The position numbers and the translations under genes were made by a program. Below, in pieces: positions 1 to 6,083 of a stretch of DNA of 6,518 nt. The stretch spans positions 1-6,518 of the forward strand of contig JAIXVO010000451.1 in assembly GCA_027482985.1 (NCBI GenBank), written 5' to 3'. Every line of letters begins with the position of its first letter. The stretch's first letter is position 1. Source of the DNA: Cyanobacteriota bacterium. Its GTDB lineage: Bacteria > Cyanobacteriota > Cyanobacteriia > Leptolyngbyales > Leptolyngbyaceae. Below the pieces are notes generated by a model that did not search any database, had not been told where the DNA came from, and saw only the letters and a program-made list of their open reading frames with translations.

Positions 1-2
1 AA

Positions 3-758
3 AAAGGGTCTGACATTATTCAAGGGGTGATCGAAGACAGCGGCTATATGGCGGCACTAAAGGCCGAAGGCACTGATGAGGCTGACGAGCGCTTTGGTAA
101 TGTACAGGAGTTATATAATGCTGTGCTGCAATTTGAGGAGGAAAACGAAGATCCTTCTCTGCTAGCCTTTCTCGCCAATGCCTCCCTCGCCTCAGATCAG
201 GACAATAAGGGCAAAAATGCCGTTTGGCTAATTACCTTGCATGCCTCTAAGGGGCTAGAGTTCCCGATAGTATTTCTGGTGGGTCTAGAGCAGGGTCTCT
301 TCCCAAACCATCGTTCGCTGGAAGCCCCCGCCGCCATCGAAGAAGAGCGTCGCCTCTGCTATGTGGGTATTACCCGCGCTAAAGAACGGTTATTCATTTC
401 CTATGCACAGGAGCGCCGTCTCTACGGTAGTGATCGCCAATCCGCCAGCCCGTCACTGTTTTTGGCCGAGCTACCGCCGGAGTTGATCACCGGCAACAGC
501 AGCGCCAGCCTACCCCAAAAGTGGAGCACCCCCCTGCGCGAAGCCCGCAATAAGAGCGAGGCCGCCGCCCGGCCCGGCAGCGGTGCCCACGAGTCAGACT
601 GGAGCGTGGGGGATGTGGTGGTGCACAAGGCCTATGGGGCCGGGGAAGTTACCCACATTTTTGGGGCGGGCAATAAAATTTGTCTGGCCATTCATTTCCA
701 GGGCCAGGGCCGCAAGATTATCGACCCCAAGATCTCGGCACTGCAACGGGCGGAGTAG
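3..758 (+). CDS. pcrA: UvrD/PcrA-type ATP-dependent DNA helicase, C-terminal third (5' end outside window)
   Basis: This is the C-terminal part of a superfamily 1A 3'-5' DNA helicase, which unwinds DNA in nucleotide excision repair, mismatch repair and replication-fork rescue. The frame is open from base 3 with no start in view, so about 251 residues of a protein usually near 770 remain. Helicase motif V is visible as TLHASKGLEF (bases 234-263), followed by the typical VFLVGLEQGLFP. Motif VI is EEERRLCYVGITRAKERL (from about base 339), carrying the arginine that contacts ATP phosphates. After a low-complexity linker (about bases 480-590) comes a Tudor-like C-terminal domain, starting near WSVGDVVVHKAYGAGEV. 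In PcrA/UvrD this domain binds RNA polymerase during transcription-coupled repair. Nothing in the part seen looks broken. PcrA versus UvrD naming is a convention; the family call is firm. Confidence 0.95.
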   Translation, partial: KGSDIIQGVIEDSGYMAALKAEGTDEADERFGNVQELYNAVLQFEEENEDPSLLAFLANASLASDQDNKGKNAVWLITLHASKGLEFPIVFLVGLEQGLFPNHRSLEAPAAIEEERRLCYVGITRAKERLFISYAQERRLYGSDRQSASPSLFLAELPPELITGNSSASLPQKWSTPLREARNKSEAAARPGSGAHESDWSVGDVVVHKAYGAGEVTHIFGAGNKICLAIHFQGQGRKIIDPKISALQRAE

Positions 759-770
759 GCGCATCCCATA

Positions 771-793
771 ACGCCGCTGGCGGAGCGTATTTT
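771..793 (+). terminator. possible weak Rho-independent terminator after the helicase gene
   Basis: Thirteen bases after the helicase stop, a short GC-rich hairpin can form. The outer pairs are ACG/CGT and the inner pairs CCG/CGG, with a two-base bulge and a CTGG loop. ATTTT follows. The stem is short and interrupted and the T-run is poor, so this is only a candidate. Confidence 0.3.
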
Positions 794-1037
794 CCCAATA
801 AAACGGTGGGTAAGAATCCCAAAGCTTTGCCGTTCCAGATGAATGGTGCTGGGGACGGCCTTCAAATCAGAGATATAGTGCTGGCCAGATAACTTAGGAC
901 ACGGGAATCTGACAAAGCAGACAATGGGACGCTATCTGGCTCGCCATCGCCGCTCCAGGCGAGTTGGCTTCAGCCTGTCTTACCAAAGTAGCGATAGCTA
1001 TATAGGAGCATTAGACTCTGATGATAAGGTAGTTTAG

Positions 1038-1065
1038 TTTTGTCTCCACAACTAGGGGATATACT
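1038..1065 (+). promoter_or_regulatory. candidate promoter for the CxxC membrane protein gene
   Basis: A good -10 hexamer TATACT sits at 1060-1065. A weak -35-like TTTTGT lies at 1038-1043, spaced by 16 bases. The -10 is about 70 bases before the start codon. Many cyanobacterial promoters have a poor -35, so the call rests mainly on the -10. Confidence 0.3.
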
Positions 1066-1133
1066 TTCAGGACAATCTTTTACCTGTGCCCCGACCTGAA
1101 TCCGCTGACTGCTGTTTCAAACGGTGAAGCCCA

Positions 1134-1925
1134 ATGCATCAATTTTTTGCAATACTCGCCATTGCCCTAGGCACCGAACTTGCCCTAGCGAGTACCTTTA
1201 CAATCTTGCCTAAAGTGGGCAAAACTGGCCAGCTAATTTCAGACCAGTTGACCCAAGCCCCCTGGATTGATGTAGCCCTGGCCATACTGATTTGGATTCC
1301 CTGGATCGTGGGGAGTGTCGTGGCCGGTTGGCTAGGTTTGGCCGCTACGCTGTTGGGACAGATCGTGGCGATGCAACTCTGGATCGTAGGCCACGAACAG
1401 TTCCACCGCCCAGCGCTCAAGCAACCTCGCATCATGGGCTACCTCAACAATCGCTTCGGTTGGTGGCGCAACAATTTGGCCCTCTGGGTGACTAGCCTTT
1501 CTCTGCCGCTGTTTTTTGGAGTGCGGGCGGCAGAGGTGCTGCTTTACCCAATGCTGGTAAATCTGCTGGGCTTTCGCAGCTATGACCATAGTGAGTGGGT
1601 GAATATCAGCCGCCAAAAGTTTGAGGGTCTGGTAGGTCACGATTTAATCTGGTGTCTCTACTGTGACTGGATGACGGGGGTGTATTCCCTAGGGGCGGAA
1701 ATGCTACGAAATGTAGAATCATTTTGGTGCCCCATTCGCTTTTATAACGACAAAAAATGTGAAAACTGCCAGCTTGATTTCCCCGACATTGATGGCGGTT
1801 GGGTCGCCGCCGACAGCACAATGACCGAGGTGGTTGAAACCCTCGATCGCCAAATGCCCCAGGGTCGCCCTTGGAGTTGGTTTGGGCATCCTCAAAAGTG
1901 GCAGGACAACGATCCCCCCTCCTAA
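1134..1925 (+). CDS. conserved hypothetical membrane protein with two CxxC pairs
   Basis: I do not recognise a named family or function for this 263-residue protein. The N-terminal half is hydrophobic: likely membrane segments at residues 3-20, 45-64, 65-86 and 115-145. A more polar, Trp-rich C-terminal half follows, presumably on one side of the membrane. That half holds all five cysteines: C174 and C177 in WCLYCDWMTG, C199 in FWCP, and C209 and C212 in KKCENCQ. Two CxxC pairs about 32 residues apart are the geometry of a zinc-ribbon or rubredoxin-like metal site, or of paired redox disulfides; which of these is inference. The ATG follows a modest GGTGA seven bases upstream. The gene converges on the catalase-like gene with 20 bases between stops, so it is not in that operon. 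A role in oxylipin or redox metabolism is only guilt by proximity. Confidence 0.8.
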   Translation: MHQFFAILAIALGTELALASTFTILPKVGKTGQLISDQLTQAPWIDVALAILIWIPWIVGSVVAGWLGLAATLLGQIVAMQLWIVGHEQFHRPALKQPRIMGYLNNRFGWWRNNLALWVTSLSLPLFFGVRAAEVLLYPMLVNLLGFRSYDHSEWVNISRQKFEGLVGHDLIWCLYCDWMTGVYSLGAEMLRNVESFWCPIRFYNDKKCENCQLDFPDIDGGWVAADSTMTEVVETLDRQMPQGRPWSWFGHPQKWQDNDPPS

Positions 1926-1938
1926 CATTAGCCCACAG

Positions 1939-1953
1939 CCCAGGGTCACTGGG
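1939..1953. terminator. small hairpin between convergent stops
   Basis: CCCAG and CTGGG form a 5-base stem with a 5-base loop. It lies between the membrane-protein stop and the catalase-like stop, and overlaps the latter. No T-run follows on either strand, so termination here would be weak or Rho-dependent. The call rests on position more than on sequence. Confidence 0.2.
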
Positions 1954-3007
1954 GTGGATAAACGGCATCGAATTCTGCCAAACTGGGTTCCCGGTGCTCA
2001 ACGCCGTTGAGCCGATTGCGCATACGAGATAGTTGTTCATATACCACCCTGCGAGTACGATTAATGCCCCCCAGCGGTTGGTGGTCTACCAGGGAGTGCC
2101 AGGGAGTAAACGACAAATTCTCACAGAAGCTCATCTGCTCTGGGGACTCAAAGCTCTGGGGTGGAATGACTAGGGTCGCAACCTTATGAAACGGAGAGGA
2201 CCAGTAAATAGTCGGATCCTCGATGGGCATTTTGTTCGCATCGGTCTGAAATTGAACCAACAGATCAAGTGTCGCGCCGCGATCGCGCAGATGATCTCTC
2301 ATCCCCTCCCGGAGATAGTCCTTTGAGCGTGGCCCCAATCGTCGCCAGAATCCTCCTATGATATTGCCGGGTGATGGAATCAGCGTAAATTTTACTGCGG
2401 CCTTGCCCAATCGATAGGGGGTCATGCTCCAGTACTGAACTTCTAAGAGACTGGAAATCGTCTTGAGTCGGTAAGCGATGCCAATCCAGAGTTCATGCCA
2501 GCGCCACTTAAAGAGATTCAAACCAGTGATAAAGAACCGCACCGGACTGCGGCTCTGGGTGCGCTCAATTTCGAGGAACAGGTCAATATAGTCCTTGGCA
2601 TTTCTCACCACAAAGACCGGATAATCGACCAACAAAATATCCTGGGTAAGTTCGTCCTTCTCATCGTCAAGCGCCTTTTCCCCAGGCACGTTGAAGACTT
2701 TAATCGCCATCCCTCTGACATCGCCTCGGGCATCATCTTTTACGCTGAAATTGGAAAATCGGATGCAGACTGAAAAGGTTTGCTCTGGATGCTTGAATAG
2801 ACCGACCTGAAGTCGGGGGTCAGTAGAGACCTGAAGATCAACCACTAGAGTGCCACGAATACAACCATGTCCCTTGCCATGTTCCCCGCGCCTGACCAAG
2901 GGCTTTTCAGCCTGGTTGAGAAGCCGCTCATTGATTTGCGTGACCGTTGCGATCGCGTCTGCCTCATAGGGGGGAATATATTCTTGTCCCAGCTCTAGTT
3001 GAATCAT
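1946..3007 (-). CDS. catalase-related haemoprotein, predicted fatty acid hydroperoxide lyase
   Basis: This 353-residue protein has the short catalase-like fold seen in the coral allene oxide synthase and in the 10S-hydroperoxide lyase of Nostoc punctiforme. It is shorter than true catalases (about 480 or more residues). The distal haem His is H43 in GEHGKGHG, matching the catalase VVHAKG motif. The core follows as CIRFSNF and DVRGMAIKVFNVPG (residues 81-109), then DILLVDYPVFVVRN (123-136), which aligns with catalase DLVGNNTPVFFIRD. The proximal Tyr ligand is Y323 in RRVVYEQLSRMRNRL, preserving the RxxxY spacing (R319). Two distal-pocket residues differ from catalase: E42 stands where catalase has Val, and D128 replaces the conserved Asn. 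That argues against ordinary catalase activity. No signal peptide is seen. It is the second gene of an operon, 28 bases after the dioxygenase that should supply its hydroperoxide substrate. The family is certain; lyase specificity is inferred from the pairing. Confidence 0.9.
   Translation of the reverse strand: MIQLELGQEYIPPYEADAIATVTQINERLLNQAEKPLVRRGEHGKGHGCIRGTLVVDLQVSTDPRLQVGLFKHPEQTFSVCIRFSNFSVKDDARGDVRGMAIKVFNVPGEKALDDEKDELTQDILLVDYPVFVVRNAKDYIDLFLEIERTQSRSPVRFFITGLNLFKWRWHELWIGIAYRLKTISSLLEVQYWSMTPYRLGKAAVKFTLIPSPGNIIGGFWRRLGPRSKDYLREGMRDHLRDRGATLDLLVQFQTDANKMPIEDPTIYWSSPFHKVATLVIPPQSFESPEQMSFCENLSFTPWHSLVDHQPLGGINRTRRVVYEQLSRMRNRLNGVEHREPSLAEFDAVYPPQ
2279..2286. repeat. HIP1 octamer GCGATCGC
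   Basis: Highly iterated palindrome typical of cyanobacterial genomes, here inside the catalase-like gene. It supports a cyanobacterial origin. Confidence 0.8.
2949..2956. repeat. HIP1 octamer GCGATCGC
   Basis: Second HIP1 copy, near the 5' end of the catalase-like gene, so this gene carries two copies. Confidence 0.8.
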
Positions 3008-3014
3008 AAAGATG

Positions 3015-3021
3015 CCTCCTT
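3015..3021 (-). promoter_or_regulatory. perfect Shine-Dalgarno of the catalase-like gene, inside a mini hairpin
   Basis: On the minus strand AAGGAGG lies seven bases before the ATG at 3007, giving strong independent translation of the second cistron. The surrounding GCCT AAGG AGGC (3014-3025) can pair as a 4-base stem with the AAGG in the loop. The stem is very short and probably open most of the time. Confidence 0.7.
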
Positions 3022-3035
3022 AGGCGGTCAGATGT

Positions 3036-4610
3036 CTAGGGATTACGTGCAAACGTTACTCGATATTTTTTGTCCGTTTGAGGAATATTACGATGAACAA
3101 TTTCGGATAGGGTATGGGTATTTTGAATCTCTTGCCAACCCACGGGAGAAAATGTTTTTTCGTTGAAAACTTGCGGTGACAATAGAGGATTAGTCAGCAC
3201 CACTGAAAAGGCATCAATTGCAATTAGACGCTCAACCAGCAGGGGAATTGCTGAATTTTTACGGTCATCTTCAGCGTAGAGACCTACGTATAATTCTAGA
3301 TTGTCCACATGACCATATAGCTGCTTAAGTAATTTTTGAGCCTCTGGATTTCCAGTAATTTGGTTAAAATCTGTCACACGGGGATGCTTCACTACTTCGC
3401 GATAATCGTTATAGCGCGCCATTTGGGTCTGACGCCCCCAGTTAATGCTGGCCAATTCTACTGGAAGCAGAAAATTAGGCGTATTAAATAACCCGATTTG
3501 ACAGCCAGGCTGGGACGAAGTCTCGTCAAATAATTCGCCTAACCCACGATTGATTAACAGGTCATTACTCCACAACGTGGATTCCATTGGAATTTGTTGG
3601 CCGTTGTAGATTAGTTCCTCCGGCAGAGCACTATGCCAGCGATAGACCAGGCTAAATTCTACCGTCATCCAGTTCGTTCGCATCCAACTTTCATGGTTAA
3701 AGGGAGTCGGATCTGCAATCACCTTAAAGTAATAGGGCGTAATGTGGTTAACATATTCTTCTACTACCACCTTGAGAATAATGACGATCAAAATATTGCG
3801 AGCCGTTTGGAACAGACGCTCGTCATCCCAGTCGGGATAATGTTGGGCCAATAAATCGCACAGGCGATTATGCTCTCTCAGGCAGAGGGTATTCAGCATG
3901 ACGTAGCCAATTTGTACATTGCTACGCTCCACTCCCATGGCAAAAAACTTAGCTTTTTTCTCCCCAGGAACCTCTTCCTGGACTCGCCTCAGAGGGACAT
4001 AGATACCCTCAAACTCTTCTTTAAAAATGTTATTTTCGGGATCGGCGTAAAGGAATTGAGGATATTCTTCGCCGTTGATGATTTGGCTTTTAAGCTTACC
4101 CCCCTGTTTTGACCGCAGCTTCTCGGTAGTCTTTTTCGTCAATCCATAGACCGGCGATAAATCGAGCTCATGATTAGATGTATTCTTGAGCCGATTTTCA
4201 GGATCCACCCGCAGGAATCCATCCGTAAACCACTGCACCCAGTAAGGAAACAGTAGTGTGGACTTTTCTGAATAAATTGTTGTGCCATTTTGCTTCTGAA
4301 ACAGCACGGCCAGATCTTCAAGAGGCGGTAAATTTTCTGCCCGATTGAATTCAGGATCTGCCGGGAGATGTCGCCCTGTCCAGGTTCTATCGGTAAGTGA
4401 CTCCCAAGAGGTGTAGGGTGAGTGAGTGCTGAAAGGATGGGGCCGGGGTGGCAGTTTGTAGACGACGTAGTTGATCAGGATTTTATTAAGAAAACGGTGG
4501 ATGAAATCAATTTTCTGAATAAATATCCAAAAATATTTGAAATTGGTAAGTAGAAACTGCTCTAGCTTGTTGGCAAAACCATCTCTAGACGTATCTCGAC
4601 CTTTGGGCAT
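3036..4610 (-). CDS. COX-like haem fatty acid dioxygenase (animal haem peroxidase superfamily), predicted linoleate 10S-dioxygenase
   Basis: This 524-residue protein aligns with cyclooxygenases over most of its length. Such enzymes use a tyrosyl radical to abstract hydrogen from a fatty acid and add oxygen. Shared blocks are FPYWVQWFTDGFLR (about 121-134), LKSQIINGEEYPQ (174-186), LREHNRLCDLL (244-254), EFSLVYRWHSALP (318-330) and ARYNDYR (398-404). The catalytic Tyr (COX Tyr385) is Y323 and the proximal haem His (COX His388) is H326. The distal Gln is kept as Q126, but the distal His (COX His207) is D130. The N-terminal stretch (about 18-55) is aromatic and amphipathic, as in proteins that lie on one membrane leaflet; no signal peptide or EGF-like domain is seen. 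The start at 4610 is chosen over TTG codons at 4643/4640 because AGGAGA lies six bases upstream. It is first in an operon with the catalase-like gene, as in Nostoc punctiforme. The 10S regiochemistry is inferred from that pair. Confidence 0.9.
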   Translation of the reverse strand: MPKGRDTSRDGFANKLEQFLLTNFKYFWIFIQKIDFIHRFLNKILINYVVYKLPPRPHPFSTHSPYTSWESLTDRTWTGRHLPADPEFNRAENLPPLEDLAVLFQKQNGTTIYSEKSTLLFPYWVQWFTDGFLRVDPENRLKNTSNHELDLSPVYGLTKKTTEKLRSKQGGKLKSQIINGEEYPQFLYADPENNIFKEEFEGIYVPLRRVQEEVPGEKKAKFFAMGVERSNVQIGYVMLNTLCLREHNRLCDLLAQHYPDWDDERLFQTARNILIVIILKVVVEEYVNHITPYYFKVIADPTPFNHESWMRTNWMTVEFSLVYRWHSALPEELIYNGQQIPMESTLWSNDLLINRGLGELFDETSSQPGCQIGLFNTPNFLLPVELASINWGRQTQMARYNDYREVVKHPRVTDFNQITGNPEAQKLLKQLYGHVDNLELYVGLYAEDDRKNSAIPLLVERLIAIDAFSVVLTNPLLSPQVFNEKTFSPVGWQEIQNTHTLSEIVHRNIPQTDKKYRVTFARNP

Positions 4611-4616
4611 GGTAAT

Positions 4617-4622
4617 TCTCCT
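4617..4622 (-). promoter_or_regulatory. Shine-Dalgarno that fixes the dioxygenase start
   Basis: On the minus strand AGGAGA precedes the ATG at 4610 by six bases. The in-frame TTG codons 11-12 codons upstream have no comparable site, and the residues they would add look unlike coding sequence. Confidence 0.75.
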
Positions 4623-4692
4623 GGAGAGATGAATGGGCAACAATCTTTGTAAGCGTTATTTTTTCAAGCTGCTGTTCAGGTACTAGACTCTC

Positions 4693-4725
4693 AAAAGTTC
4701 TTTCTAGCGCTGAATACAAACTTTT
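4693..4725. promoter_or_regulatory. inverted repeat in the dioxygenase leader
   Basis: AAAAGTT (4693-4699) and AACTTTT (4719-4725) form a 7-base inverted repeat with a 19-base spacer, about 85-115 bases before the dioxygenase start. It could be an operator or leader hairpin. A repeat this short and AT-rich can also arise by chance. Confidence 0.25.
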
Positions 4726-4742
4726 CAGGGCAACAGCACATT

Positions 4743-4770
4743 ATTATTCACAAAAATTCGACTAGGTTAA
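4743..4770 (-). promoter_or_regulatory. candidate promoter for the dioxygenase-lyase operon
   Basis: On the minus strand TTAACC (4770-4765) and AATAAT (4748-4743) are spaced by 16 bases. Neither box is a perfect sigma-70 match. A start here would give a leader of roughly 125 bases that includes the AAAAGTT inverted repeat. Confidence 0.25.
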
Positions 4771-4808
4771 TGAACCCAAGATGTATCCAATACAACCGCA
4801 GCAATTTG

Positions 4809-4835
4809 TCTGTAACGACTTCTGGCCGTTACAGA
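4809..4835. promoter_or_regulatory. 9-base perfect inverted repeat: operator or terminator stem
   Basis: TCTGTAACG and CGTTACAGA are perfect inverted copies around a 9-base spacer. The element is about 200 bases upstream of the dioxygenase start and 81 bases past the stop of the Imm53-like gene. No T-run follows on either strand, so it does not read as a standard Rho-independent terminator. A binding site for a dimeric regulator of the oxylipin operon is possible. A Rho-dependent or 3'-end-stabilising hairpin for the upstream gene is the alternative. Confidence 0.45.
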
Positions 4836-4915
4836 GCCTCGAGTATGTAGGTAGACCTAAGTAATCAGCACGCCGATCAAGGCGCAACAAGGCTTCCAGC
4901 GATTCAGGACTACGT

Positions 4916-5134
4916 TTAATTAGTCAGCCAACGGGGGCCCAGGGCGAAACGTTGGGCATCGACCCCTGCTACGATTTCGGTAAATGCCTGGGTTTGTAAT
5001 GGTGTGCCCATGAGATTGATTTTCACCCACCATCCCGGATTATCACAGGACTGAATATTAACGCCAGATGAATGCTCCCATTCGCCGTTACATTGATGGG
5101 AGTACCAAGCTTGGAGCCGCGCGAGGGTATTCAT
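4916..5134 (-). CDS. Imm53-like immunity protein, short and probably C-terminally truncated
   Basis: This 72-residue protein matches my memory of the Imm53 family, whose members neutralise partner toxins of polymorphic toxin systems. The signature is LQAWYSHQCNGEWEHSSGV (residues 7-25) followed by CDNPGWWVKINLMGTPL (30-46), with the conserved Trp, Cys, Glu-His and DNPGW positions. Family members are usually about 90-110 residues; this one stops after PRWLTN, where the family normally continues with a Gly-rich turn and a final helix. In the +1 frame just past the stop, bases 4911-4879 read SPESLEALLRL, which resembles that missing helix. A frameshift or recent decay is therefore possible. No toxin gene lies in the window, so this is an orphan. 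The ribosome binding site is weak (AGGA about 12 bases upstream). Cytoplasmic location is expected, since there is no signal peptide or membrane segment. Confidence 0.7.
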   Translation of the reverse strand: MNTLARLQAWYSHQCNGEWEHSSGVNIQSCDNPGWWVKINLMGTPLQTQAFTEIVAGVDAQRFALGPRWLTN

Positions 5135-5164
5135 GGTTGCTAGTCATCCTACGGTTGTCGGAGA

Positions 5165-5172
5165 GCGATCGC
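5165..5172. repeat. HIP1 octamer GCGATCGC
   Basis: Third HIP1 copy, in the short intergenic stretch upstream of the Imm53-like gene. Confidence 0.8.
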
Positions 5173-5175
5173 ACT

Positions 5176-5214
5176 AAAAAGCCTATCAATTTTGGCGGCG
5201 GGAAGAATTGATAG
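5176..5214 (-). terminator. probable Rho-independent terminator after the Gln-rich protein gene
   Basis: On the minus strand CTATCAATT and AATTGATAG form a perfect 9-base stem around a 14-base loop, followed by GCTTTTT. It starts about 100 bases past the stop at 5318 and lies just before the Imm53-like gene. The stem is AT-rich, so efficiency would be moderate. It could also be a leader structure for the Imm53-like gene. Confidence 0.45.
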
Positions 5215-5317
5215 ACCTTAGATAGTCGACCGAGCTCTGATAAGCCTATTGAACCATAAAAATTGATCTTTAAACCTATCTCTATCCCCCCATCAATCCA
5301 CTCTTGATACTACAATA

Positions 5318-6031
5318 CTAACCCAAGCTATTGTGGTGATTTCCAACATCACCAGCATCCTTATAAAGAAGCCATGGGGAACTATTGCGGTACAGTAGAG
5401 AGCCTTTGTGAGTTATACAAATTGCAACAGAGGCATCTTCATTGGGGCCACGAAATAAAATGGCTGTGTCTTGATCAGATCCCTGCAATTTATGTTGAGA
5501 GCAAGTAATTTCTTGCTCTACAAAAATAAATACCTTCTCGACCGACTGACAGTACTGCTGAATGCTGAGCAGTCTTCTTCGGATCTCATCTAAGCATAAA
5601 TTCAAGGGGAGTGATCTAGCAATATGCAACATATCTTGAATCTTCCGTCGCAGTTCTTGCGTAATTCGTTCCTGATCGTATGGATTAGGGTTCTTGCCAT
5701 ACTGCTCTAGACGGTGGTGGCTCGTGATTATCTGTGAGTTGCCAGGCTTGACTTGTTTATTCTCCCCATCCCCTGCTAACACTTGGACTAAGGCTTCATT
5801 CATCTGACTAGCGTTCAAATTCGGCGTCCCTTGGAGGGCTCTCTGCGTCTGCTGTACGACCTCGAACGGCTGAACCTGCTCCCTCTGGGCTTTAACCTGA
5901 CCCAAGCATTCAAGCATCTCTTGTTGCCCTTGGATCTGCCGCTGCTGTTCTTGCACCAACGCGGGAAGTCCCCCGACTACAGTCAGAGAGTCAGATGGAC
6001 TCAGCGAAACGGTGAAAATTGACTTCCCCAT
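5318..6031 (-). CDS. hypothetical Gln-rich coiled-coil protein
   Basis: I do not recognise a family with a known function. The 237-residue product opens with a short hydrophobic, beta-like stretch (MGKSIFTVSLSPSDSL, then TVVGGLPAL). Residues 27-65 are rich in Gln and Glu with regular hydrophobics (VQEQQRQIQGQQEML), suggesting a coiled coil. A polar linker (about 85-118) leads to a mainly helical region (119-185) with Arg/Leu heptad-like spacing. The C-terminal part, from about 188 (TAILFRGPNEDASVAICIT), looks like a short beta sheet. No signal peptide, membrane span or catalytic motif is evident. The ATG at 6031 is preferred because the residues after it look coding; TTG at 6061 and GTG at 6058 are in-frame alternatives, and none has a strong ribosome binding site. 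Self-association is the only inference I would draw. Confidence 0.65.
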   Translation of the reverse strand: MGKSIFTVSLSPSDSLTVVGGLPALVQEQQRQIQGQQEMLECLGQVKAQREQVQPFEVVQQTQRALQGTPNLNASQMNEALVQVLAGDGENKQVKPGNSQIITSHHRLEQYGKNPNPYDQERITQELRRKIQDMLHIARSLPLNLCLDEIRRRLLSIQQYCQSVEKVFIFVEQEITCSQHKLQGSDQDTAILFRGPNEDASVAICITHKGSLLYRNSSPWLLYKDAGDVGNHHNSLG

Positions 6032-6083
6032 AGTCTTGCTGTACCAGTCTTGTAGCACCAAATCGTAGTTCTCTTAGCTACCT

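Larger units (their letters stand above)
759..1133. other. 375-base intergenic region with inverted repeats, no gene seen
   Basis: No open frame here looks like a real protein; the small frames lack a recognisable family and a good ribosome binding site. The stretch contains an 8-base inverted repeat GCCAGATA (884-891) / TATCTGGC (933-940), and immediately after it a 6-base repeat CTCGCC (940-945) / GGCGAG (958-963). These could be two adjacent RNA hairpins or the remains of a small element. The start resembles the flank of some IS200/IS605 right ends (AAGAATCCC near 812), but the expected hairpin is missing. Confidence 0.5.

Noticed and set aside
805..840. IS200/IS605-type right end (AAGAATCCC motif)
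   Set aside because: The hairpin normally following this motif in such elements is absent, and no transposase or TnpB remnant lies upstream.
680..892. Plus-strand open frame overlapping the helicase 3' end
   Set aside because: It lies largely in the shadow of the helicase frame, has no family resemblance and runs through the terminator-like hairpin.
1946..3007. Ordinary catalase for hydrogen peroxide defence
   Set aside because: The protein is too short, lacks the distal Asn, and is encoded directly behind a fatty acid dioxygenase.
3036..4610. True prostaglandin synthase or secreted peroxidase
   Set aside because: No signal peptide or EGF-like domain is present, and the distal His needed for peroxidase activity is Asp.
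4611..4643. Upstream TTG starts for the dioxygenase, adding 11 residues
   Set aside because: The ATG at 4610 has AGGAGA at ideal spacing, and the extra residues include the translated ribosome binding site itself.
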